Below, one piece after another: positions 1-4,462 of a stretch of 5,181 nucleotides of DNA. Under the pieces are notes generated by a model. The model did no database searches, was not told the DNA's origin, and was given only the letters and a program-made list of their open reading frames with translations. The position numbers were made by a program, and so were the translations under genes. The DNA comes from a bacterium (lineage in GTDB: Bacteria; Patescibacteriota; Minisyncoccia; Phycocordibacterales; VMEP01): positions 1-5,181 of the forward strand of contig JAUYLU010000066.1 in NCBI GenBank assembly GCA_030699625.1. The letters are read 5' to 3'. Position 1 is the first letter of the stretch. Each line of letters starts with the position of its first letter.

Positions 1-1095
1 CTGGTTTATCCGCTTCATCTGGTACTCGATGGGATCCTCGATGGTCGAAATGTTGACGTCGGGCGTGTTCAGGATGTCGAGCATGGTATAGAGCGTCGTC
101 GTCTTGCCCGAGCCGGTGGGGCCGGTGGCGAGCAGCATACCCGTGGTCTGGTTGAGCGCCTTATGGATGCGCTCGAGGTCTTCGCCGTGGAACCCGAGTC
201 CTTCGAGGGTGAAGCCGGAAACCGATTCGCGCAAGAGCCGCATGACCGTCTTTTCGCCGTAGTAGGTGGGGAGCGTCGAGACGCGGAACGATATCCGCTC
301 GCCGTCTTTCTCTATCTTGAAACGCCCGTCCTGCGGCAGGCGCTTTTCGTCGAGCTTCAAATTAGAGAGCACCTTGATGCGGGCGGTGATGCCCGGTCCC
401 GCCACCTTCGGCAGCACCATGGCGTCCCGGAGAATGCCGTCAATGCGGTAGCGGACGATGACGTCCGCCTCTTCCGGCTCGATGTGGATATCGGAAGCGT
501 CCTCCATGACGGCGTGCGAAAGGAGCGTGTCGACGATGCGGACGATGGGAAGGTCCTCGGCGAGCCGCTTCAGCTCCTTTTCCGATTCGGGGACTGCTTC
601 GTCGCCCTCCCGCTTCAGGGCGGCCGCTTCTTTCTCGATGATGTCGTCGAACTCGGCCTTGAGCGTGCGGGAATACTGGACGAGCGAGCTTTTGACGGAC
701 TCGGTGTCGGTGAGGCGGGGCAAGATTCTGAGCCCCGTCTTCTTCTTCTCGAAATCGATGGCCGAAAGGTGGTCGGTATCGAGCATGGCCACCTCGAGCT
801 CCGTGGCGTTCTTCCTGTAGGCGACGATGTTGTGGTTTCGCGCGATGGGCTCCGGAATGAGCGAGAGGACCTCGAAATCGAGCTTTTCGTTCTTGAGGGA
901 AACGAAGGGGATGCCGAGCACGTACGCCTCCATGCGGCGGAGGTCGTCCTCGGAGATCTTCCCATCCGAGACGAGCGTCTCGCCGAGGGGGACGTTCGTT
1001 TCCTTCGCCTTCTTTTCGGCCTTCCCGATGTCGGTCGAGGTGACAAGGCCCGAGTCCTTCACGAATTTTTTGAGCTGCTCTTCGCTGACGTGCAT
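1..1095 (-). CDS. pilB: PilB/GspE-family type IV pilus or type II secretion assembly ATPase, 5' part (C-terminus beyond the window)
   Basis: Cytoplasmic hexameric ATPase that powers pilin polymerisation in type IV pili or the related type II secretion pseudopilus. The frame is open from ATG at 1095 to base 1 (365 codons); family members are usually about 550-600 residues, so roughly the last third is missing. Residues about 35-68 match the N-terminal T2SSE_N/MshEN-like domain (LGETLVSDGKI..., GIPFVSL). The stretch SDIHIEPEEADVIVRYRIDG (201-220) and the LPQDGRF region (253-259) belong to the N2 domain. Walker A is GPTGSGKT (325-332, Lys331), and the Asp box TIEDPIE is at 351-357. Walker B and the His box should lie beyond the left edge. 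AGGAGG four bases upstream fixes the start. It is divergent from nusA. PilB versus GspE cannot be decided here; retraction ATPase PilT is unlikely because the long N-terminal domain is present. Confidence 0.95.
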   Translation of the reverse strand, partial: MHVSEEQLKKFVKDSGLVTSTDIGKAEKKAKETNVPLGETLVSDGKISEDDLRRMEAYVLGIPFVSLKNEKLDFEVLSLIPEPIARNHNIVAYRKNATELEVAMLDTDHLSAIDFEKKKTGLRILPRLTDTESVKSSLVQYSRTLKAEFDDIIEKEAAALKREGDEAVPESEKELKRLAEDLPIVRIVDTLLSHAVMEDASDIHIEPEEADVIVRYRIDGILRDAMVLPKVAGPGITARIKVLSNLKLDEKRLPQDGRFKIEKDGERISFRVSTLPTYYGEKTVMRLLRESVSGFTLEGLGFHGEDLERIHKALNQTTGMLLATGPTGSGKTTTLYTMLDILNTPDVNISTIEDPIEYQMKRINQ

Positions 1096-1099
1096 TTAC

Positions 1100-1105
1100 C
1101 CTCCT
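1100..1105 (-). promoter_or_regulatory. Shine-Dalgarno sequence of pilB
   Basis: AGGAGG on the minus strand lies four bases before the ATG at 1095. It is the only strong SD in the window: nusA, ppa, the two envelope genes and tig have no purine-rich SD at the usual distance. It overlaps the TAG stop of a possible 29-codon upstream reading frame (1193 to 1104). Confidence 0.85.
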
Positions 1106-1221
1106 ACATTTTAAATGATAAAACGTTCTTCCTACGACCTGCTACCACCTTCCATCTTCGCCAAAAGAAATCGTTTTCCTTCAGAATGCTCATTTAAAAT
1201 TTTGGCGGGTGAACTACTTAA

Positions 1222-1250
1222 AGTATAGCAAGAAAAAGAGCCCTCTTTCA
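1222..1250 (-). promoter_or_regulatory. Candidate extended -10 promoter for pilB
   Basis: On the minus strand, TGC-TATACT (1230 to 1222) matches an extended -10 element (TGn plus TATAAT-like hexamer). The base stretch 17 bp upstream (TGAAAG, 1250-1245) is a poor -35, as is common when TGn is present. Transcription would start near 1215, giving a leader of about 120 bases. The -35 area overlaps the palindrome at 1235-1248. Confidence 0.5.
1235..1248. repeat. Palindrome AAAGAG-CC-CTCTTT between the divergent promoters
   Basis: A perfect 6-bp inverted repeat with a 2-bp centre. It covers the -35 area of the minus promoter and ends 9 bases before the -35 of the nusA promoter. The placement suits a shared operator, but arms this short can arise by chance. 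Confidence 0.35.
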
Positions 1251-1257
1251 GCTTTGT

Positions 1258-1285
1258 TTGACTTATCAAGAAAGAAGCGTATACT
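1258..1285 (+). promoter_or_regulatory. Sigma70-type promoter of nusA
   Basis: TTGACT (1258-1263), a 16-bp spacer, then TATACT (1280-1285), each hexamer one base off the consensus. Transcription should begin around 1291-1293, giving a leader of about 80 bases. It is the best promoter match in the window and may serve nusA and ppa together, since no clear promoter is seen between them. Confidence 0.7.
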
Positions 1286-1298
1286 ACCGCCAGTAATT

Positions 1299-1329
1299 CC
1301 CGCTCCGCAAGATCGGGCTTTATTTTTTT
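1299..1329 (+). terminator. Weak terminator-like hairpin with T-run in the nusA leader (possible attenuator)
   Basis: CCCG (1299-1302) pairs with CGGG (1314-1317). CT/AG can add two pairs inside, leaving a small loop and a two-base bulge. It is followed at once by CTTTATTTTTTT (1318-1329). It lies a few bases after the predicted start site and 40 bases before the nusA ATG, so it cannot be the end of an upstream plus-strand gene, as there is none here. The weak stem with a good T-run resembles terminators that depend on NusA; autoregulation is inference. Confidence 0.4.
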
Positions 1330-1331
1330 AT

Positions 1332-1366
1332 AGACTGCAAACTAGAAACTGAAAACTAAAAACTAC
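1332..1366 (+). repeat. Heptameric AAACTnn direct repeat before the nusA start
   Basis: AAACT occurs at 1339, 1346, 1353 and 1360, exactly seven bases apart, preceded in phase by a degenerate AGACT at 1332. The array ends four bases before the ATG, in the place where an SD would be. It gives an A-rich, unstructured ribosome landing zone and could vary in copy number by slippage. Confidence 0.75.
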
Positions 1367-1370
1367 CCAC

Positions 1371-2567
1371 ATGTTTGACCTCAAAGTGATGAGATCCGCC
1401 CTCGAACAGCTCGAGGAAGAGCGGAAAATCCCCAAAGAGAAGATCATCGACGCGATCGAGCAGGCGCTCGCCGCCGCCTACAAGAAGGACTACGGCAAGA
1501 AAGGGCAGATCGTCCGCGCCGCCTTCGACATCACCTCCGGCAAGGTCGAGTTCTTCCAGGTGAAGATCGTCGTCGACGAATCCCTCGTGCGCATGGAGGA
1601 GGAGAGCGAAGCGGAAGCGGAGCCCCTGCCGTCCGGAGAAGAGGGGGTGGAGGGCGAGCCCGCGAACGAGCGCCAGCGTTTCGACCCCGAGCGCCACATC
1701 CTCGTCGCCGACGCCAAGAAGATCAAGAAGGACGCGAAGCTCGAGGACGAGATTGTCTTTCCCCTCGAAGGGAAGGGCGACTACGGCCGCATCGCCGCCC
1801 AGACCGCGAAGCAGGTCATCATCCAGCGCATCCGCGAGGCGGAGCGCGCGAGCGTCTTGGACGAGTTCGGCGGGAAGCAGGGCGAGATCGTCTCGGGCAT
1901 CGTCCAGCGCATCGAGCGCGGGAACGTCTTCGTCGACCTCGGACGCACCACGGGCATCCTCGCCTTCGACGAGCAGATCCCCTCGGAGCGCTACCGCCAG
2001 GGGGAGCGCCTGAAGGCGTACCTCTATTCGGTGGAAGAGACGCCGCGCGGCGTCAACATCCGCCTCTCGCGCACCCACCCGAAGTTCCTCGAGGAGCTCT
2101 TCAAGCAGGAAGCCCCCGAGCTCGCCTCGGGCGTGGTCGAGATCAAATCGATCGCCCGCGAGCCGGGCTCGCGCTCGAAGATCGCGGTCATGTCGCACGA
2201 GCGGCACGTCGACCCCGTGGGCTCGTGCGTCGGCCAAAGGGGCGTGCGCGTTTCCACAGTGATGAACGAGCTCGGCGGCGAGAAGATAGATATAATTGAA
2301 TGGTCGGAAGACCCCAAGAAGTTCGTGGCCGATTCGCTCTCTCCCGCCAAGGTCATCGGCATCGAGATCGACGAGACGGCGCGGCACGCCAAGATCGCCG
2401 TGGCCGAGGACCAGCAGTCGCTCGCCATCGGCAAGGGCGGCCAGAACGTGCGCCTCGCGGCGAAGCTCACCGGCTATAAGATCGATATTTCCTCGTCGTC
2501 GGGCGAGAATATCGCCGAAAGCGACGGCGAGTCGGTCGCCGTCGACGAAAAAACAGATAACAACTAA
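1371..2567 (+). CDS. nusA: Transcription termination/antitermination factor NusA
   Basis: Binds RNA polymerase and nascent RNA, promotes pausing and intrinsic termination, and takes part in antitermination complexes. At 398 aa it is shorter than the E. coli protein (about 495) because it ends after KH2 and lacks the acidic repeats. The N-terminal RNA polymerase-binding domain is about 1-163, with the typical DYGRIAAQTAKQVIIQRIREAER at 137-159 (first 20 residues conserved). It is split by an acidic, low-complexity insert at about 72-104. The S1 domain is about 168-233. KH1 is about 236-312, with DPVGSCVGQRGVR (GxxG at 288-291) and GGEKIDIIEW. KH2 is about 318-375, with GKGG at 354-357. The tail (376-398) is Ser/Asp/Glu-rich. 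There is no SD; the ATG follows the heptad repeat and starts the conserved N-terminus (MFDLKVMRSALEQLEEE). rimP and infB, its usual neighbours, are absent; ppa follows 124 bases on. Confidence 0.97.
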   Translation: MFDLKVMRSALEQLEEERKIPKEKIIDAIEQALAAAYKKDYGKKGQIVRAAFDITSGKVEFFQVKIVVDESLVRMEEESEAEAEPLPSGEEGVEGEPANERQRFDPERHILVADAKKIKKDAKLEDEIVFPLEGKGDYGRIAAQTAKQVIIQRIREAERASVLDEFGGKQGEIVSGIVQRIERGNVFVDLGRTTGILAFDEQIPSERYRQGERLKAYLYSVEETPRGVNIRLSRTHPKFLEELFKQEAPELASGVVEIKSIAREPGSRSKIAVMSHERHVDPVGSCVGQRGVRVSTVMNELGGEKIDIIEWSEDPKKFVADSLSPAKVIGIEIDETARHAKIAVAEDQQSLAIGKGGQNVRLAAKLTGYKIDISSSSGENIAESDGESVAVDEKTDNN

Positions 2568-2600
2568 CGGATAACAAGCAACAGGAACTTGTCCCGTTAG
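2564..2600 (+). promoter_or_regulatory. Hairpin A at the nusA stop codon, an alternative to the ppa-start stem
   Basis: CTAACGG (2564-2570, containing the nusA TAA) pairs with CCGTTAG (2594-2600). ACAAG (2574-2578) then pairs with CTTGT (2588-2592), leaving a 9-base loop and a small internal loop. No T-run follows, so it is not an ordinary terminator. Two direct copies of GATAACAA (2556-2563 and 2570-2577) lie in the same place. Its 3' arm is the same sequence that forms the 5' arm of the long stem over the ppa start, so the two folds exclude each other. Confidence 0.6.
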
Positions 2601-2695
2601 AAATTCACGAAAATCATGTCTCTAAAAAGCAACGAGTGCAAAGGTCGAACGATTCTTAAGAAAGGCGTTATGAATCTTAATTTCTAATGGGATGA
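2589..2695 (+). promoter_or_regulatory. Long stem B enclosing the ppa leader and its start codon
   Basis: Bases 2593-2605 and 2679-2691 are complementary over 13 positions (one G-U). In RNA the stem extends outward to 2589 and 2695 through the ATG of ppa (2692-2694), for 17 pairs in all, three of them G-U. The 73-base loop holds the palindrome TTCTTAAGAA (2653-2662) and TTAAGA/TCTTAA (2656-2661 with 2675-2680), which would compete with the inner end of the stem. A 23-codon frame (2616-2687) runs through the loop and stops four bases before ppa. The pairing is seen directly; a role in controlling ppa translation is inference. Confidence 0.6.
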
Positions 2696-3216
2696 ACCTT
2701 TGGCATGAAATCCCCCCCGGCGACAAGAAGAGCCTGAACGTCGTCATCGAAATCCCGAAGCTCTCGAGGGTGAAGTACGAGCTCGACAAAAAAACAGGAC
2801 TCATCATCTTCGACCGGGTGCTCTACTCCCCCATGCACTATCCGGCAAACTACGGCTTCGTGCCGCAGACGCTCTGGGACGACGGCGACCCTCTCGACGT
2901 CCTCGTGCTCGGCCACGAGCCCCTGGTACCGGGCTGCCTCGTGAAAGCGCGGCCCATCGGAGTCCTTCCTATGAACGACTCGGGAGAGGACGACGCCAAG
3001 GTGCTCGCGGTGCCTGAAAAAGACCCCCGCTATGCCCACGTCACCGACCTCGCCCACATCGAGCCGCATTTCCTCGAGGAAGTGAGGCATTTCTTCGCCA
3101 CCTACAAGGACCTTCAGAAAAAGAAAGTGACGGTCGGCGACTGGCAAAACGCCGAGAGCGCCATGCGCGACGCCGAAAAAGCGATCGAAAAGTACCAGAA
3201 AAAGTACAAAAAATAA
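2692..3216 (+). CDS. ppa: Soluble family I inorganic pyrophosphatase
   Basis: Cytoplasmic Mg-dependent enzyme that hydrolyses pyrophosphate to two phosphates and so pulls nucleotide polymerisation and aminoacyl-tRNA synthesis forward. At 174 aa it matches the E. coli enzyme (about 175). The signature DGDPLD is at 64-69 with the metal ligands Asp64, Asp66 and Asp69. Other expected active-site residues are in place: Glu20, Lys28, Glu30, Arg42, Tyr54, Asp96, Asp101, Lys103, Tyr138 and Lys139. The C-terminus is a Lys/Glu-rich helix. The start MNLWHEIPPGD fits the family, and an in-frame TGA at 2671-2673 excludes a longer form. There is no SD; the context GGGATGAA is shared with the tig start, and the ATG lies inside stem B. 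A strong hairpin follows the stop. It is probably cotranscribed with nusA, since no clear promoter is seen in the 124-base gap. Confidence 0.98.
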   Translation: MNLWHEIPPGDKKSLNVVIEIPKLSRVKYELDKKTGLIIFDRVLYSPMHYPANYGFVPQTLWDDGDPLDVLVLGHEPLVPGCLVKARPIGVLPMNDSGEDDAKVLAVPEKDPRYAHVTDLAHIEPHFLEEVRHFFATYKDLQKKKVTVGDWQNAESAMRDAEKAIEKYQKKYKK

Positions 3217-3239
3217 GGCGCAAGCGCGCACAGAAAATC

Positions 3240-3272
3240 CACAAGGCCCGCTAGGACAGAGCGGGCCTTGTG
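3240..3272 (+). terminator. Strong hairpin after ppa, probable terminator
   Basis: A perfect 13-bp stem (CACAAGGCCCGCT, 3240-3252, with 3260-3272) and a 7-base loop, starting 23 bases after the ppa stop. The plus-strand sequence after it (CGTTACTATATG) is only moderately T-rich. On the minus strand the stem is followed by GGATTTTC, but no minus-strand gene ends here. It may terminate incompletely or protect the 3' end of the nusA-ppa message. Confidence 0.75.
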
Positions 3273-3336
3273 CGTTACTATATGGTACGGATTCGGCGGG
3301 GAAAATTTGGATTATCAATATTAAAAATAGAAACGC

Positions 3337-3909
3337 ATGAAGAAAGTATCGTATGCGGCGCTGGCGCTCGCCCTGCTTTTCACAGCGGGCAGTGCCTATG
3401 CCCAAACGCCGACGAACGCCGCAGAAAGGAGAGGCGCGGCCAAGACGCTCGTGGACAAGGCTTCGACGACCGTGGCGGAAAAAAAGGCGGAAGCGCGCGA
3501 GCGGCTTACCGAGACGAAGAAAAGGGTCGTCGCGGCGCAGGCCAAGCGGATCATCGAGAAGATGGACAAGCGCGTCGAATACCTTAAAGATATCGCCAAG
3601 CGCATCGAATCGCGCATCGGCAAGTTCGAGCGCGAGAAAGGCGCGCGTCTCGAAGCGTCGAGGGCGAAGCTCGCCGCGGCGAACGCGAAAATAGCCGAGG
3701 CCGAGGCAAAGGCAAAGGCATTCGCCGAAAAATTGAAAGTGCTCGCGAACGCGGAAGATCCCAGGAAGGCGCTCGACGCGCTCCGCGGCGAGATGAAGGC
3801 GGTGGAAGACGCGCTCAAGGCGGCCCACGCCGCGCTCGTCGATGTCGTCACGTCCATACGCGGCGTTTCGTCCGGGAAAGCGACCTCCACTCCCTCCTCG
3901 GCGCAATAA
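3337..3909 (+). CDS. Secreted coiled-coil protein of unknown function
   Basis: Not recognised as a named family. The 190-aa product begins with a clear Sec signal peptide: MKK, a hydrophobic core at about 5-17, and a likely cut after SAYA (Ala22, giving Gln23 as the new N-terminus). The mature part, about 28-170, is highly charged and Ala/Lys/Glu/Arg-rich with no Cys or Trp. It reads as long amphipathic helices (for example 45-100 and 100-135), so probably a rod-like coiled coil outside the membrane. The tail is Ser/Thr-rich (VSSGKATSTPSSAQ). No SD is present; upstream bases are A-rich. The next gene starts only 37 bases after the stop, so the two are probably cotranscribed and may act together at the envelope. 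A surface structural or peptidoglycan-associated role is possible but unproven. Confidence 0.85.
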   Translation: MKKVSYAALALALLFTAGSAYAQTPTNAAERRGAAKTLVDKASTTVAEKKAEARERLTETKKRVVAAQAKRIIEKMDKRVEYLKDIAKRIESRIGKFEREKGARLEASRAKLAAANAKIAEAEAKAKAFAEKLKVLANAEDPRKALDALRGEMKAVEDALKAAHAALVDVVTSIRGVSSGKATSTPSSAQ

Positions 3910-3946
3910 ACGGTCCCGTTCGTTATCAAATAAACCCAATCACACC

Positions 3947-4168
3947 ATGGAACAAGAAGGACAAGGGAAGGGGGCGCTCATCGGCATCATCATCGTCATC
4001 GTGCTCCTCGCCCTCGGCGGTTACTGGCTCTGGAGGGAGGGTGGCTCGAGCATCCTCTCGCCGGAAACCGCTTCAGACGACCTCGAGGCCATCGAAGCCG
4101 ATCTCTCGGCTAACGCGCTCAACGGCTTCGACGACGATCTCTCCGACATCGAAGCGGAACTGCAGTAA
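3947..4168 (+). CDS. Small single-pass membrane protein with acidic tail repeat
   Basis: A 73-aa protein. A 108-aa reading exists from ATG 3842, but that start lies inside the preceding gene, and its extra 35 residues are Arg/Pro-rich out-of-frame translation; MEQEGQGKG at 3947 is the sensible start. A single strong transmembrane helix spans about 9-29 (Ile/Val/Leu-rich, ending GGYWLW), followed by RE and a short linker. The tail holds two similar units, DLEAIEADL (45-53) and DLSDIEAEL (64-72), an amphipathic acidic helix pattern that I associate with small membrane proteins of Patescibacteria; that link is from memory. There is no SD. Function unknown; cotranscription with the secreted coiled-coil gene suggests a shared envelope role. 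Orientation in the membrane is ambiguous, with one basic residue at each end of the helix. Confidence 0.8.
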   Translation: MEQEGQGKGALIGIIIVIVLLALGGYWLWREGGSSILSPETASDDLEAIEADLSANALNGFDDDLSDIEAELQ

Positions 4169-4188
4169 ATTCTCCTCCGGTTCGTTCG

Positions 4189-4296
4189 AAAAACCGCCCC
4201 GTGAGATAGCAAATTCCAGAATTTCACTTAAACCGATTTTTGGATATTGTTCGGATTAAGGGTAATTTCGGCGTCGTTATCTCACGGGGCGTTTTT
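4189..4296 (+). terminator. Long interrupted terminator-like stem with a structured 65-base loop
   Basis: Bases 4195-4210 pair with 4276-4291 (16 pairs, one G-U; core GCCCCGTGAGATA with TATCTCACGGGGC). Beyond one bulged C, A5 (4189-4193) faces T5 (4292-4296), the layout of a bidirectional intrinsic terminator. The loop folds too: AAATTC-CA-GAATTT (4211-4224), and CTTAAACCGA with TCGGATTAAG (4227-4236 with 4251-4260, one A-A mismatch). It follows the stop of the small membrane protein by 20 bases. Ordinary terminators have loops of a few bases, so this may instead be a structured RNA or an inserted element with terminal inverted repeats. Confidence 0.6.
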
Positions 4297-4320
4297 CATT
4301 GGTCGGGAATGTGATACAGT
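4293..4320 (+). promoter_or_regulatory. Candidate extended -10 promoter for tig
   Basis: TTTTCA (4293-4298, four of six -35 consensus bases), a 16-bp spacer, then TACAGT (4315-4320) preceded by TGA, giving an extended -10. The -35 shares the T-run of the upstream terminator-like stem. The start would fall near 4326-4328, a few bases before the 22-bp inverted repeat, so the leader RNA would begin with that stem. Confidence 0.4.
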
Positions 4321-4332
4321 GGGCGTCTATGA

Positions 4333-4462
4333 ATCCCGTAGTAAAAAATGGCATGGGCGCTGTTTTCGAAACTTCGGGATAAAACCGAAGTGTCGTTATC
4401 AAATTTTAATTTACGGATAGCTGCCTTATGCCGTAAGGCAATGCCATTTTTTACTACGGGAT
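4333..4462 (+). promoter_or_regulatory. Perfect 22-bp inverted repeat with two inner hairpins in the tig leader
   Basis: Bases 4333-4354 and 4441-4462 are exact reverse complements (ends ATCCCGTAG and CTACGGGAT, with A6/T6 in the middle). The 86-base interior holds two perfect 7-bp hairpins: ACTTCGG/CCGAAGT (4371-4377 with 4385-4391, 7-base loop) and TGCCTTA/TAAGGCA (4422-4428 with 4434-4440, 5-base loop). The second abuts the outer stem, giving a three-way junction. The last two bases of the 3' arm are the A and T of the tig start codon. No known riboswitch class was recognised. Confidence 0.75.

Noticed and set aside
163..1197. 344-codon plus-strand frame
   Set aside because: It is antisense to pilB, whose frame has Walker A, Asp box, N2 motifs and an SD. 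The plus-strand product has no recognisable domain and its long openness follows from the GC-rich codon bias.
1356..2387. 343-codon minus-strand frame
   Set aside because: Antisense to nusA. The Leu/Asp/Gly-rich composition is the usual mirror of a GC-biased coding strand, and no motif is seen.
2606..2678. tRNA-like or small RNA gene in the ppa leader (GGTCGAAC resembles part of a T-loop)
   Set aside because: No acceptor, D or anticodon arms can be placed around it.
3273..3336. Promoter for the secreted coiled-coil gene
   Set aside because: AT-rich words such as TATCAA and TATTAA are present, but no -35 match lies at 15-19 bp from any of them.
2677..3939. 420-codon minus-strand frame
   Set aside because: It runs antisense through ppa, the strong hairpin and the coiled-coil gene. 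All active-site residues of pyrophosphatase are on the plus strand, and the minus product has no family features.
3842..3946. Longer start for the small membrane protein
   Set aside because: The extra 35 residues overlap the end of the coiled-coil gene and are Arg/Pro-rich with no membrane or signal character; the ATG at 3947 gives a normal small membrane protein.
4189..4462. CRISPR array
   Set aside because: The repeats are inverted pairs, not regularly spaced direct repeats, and no cas gene is present.
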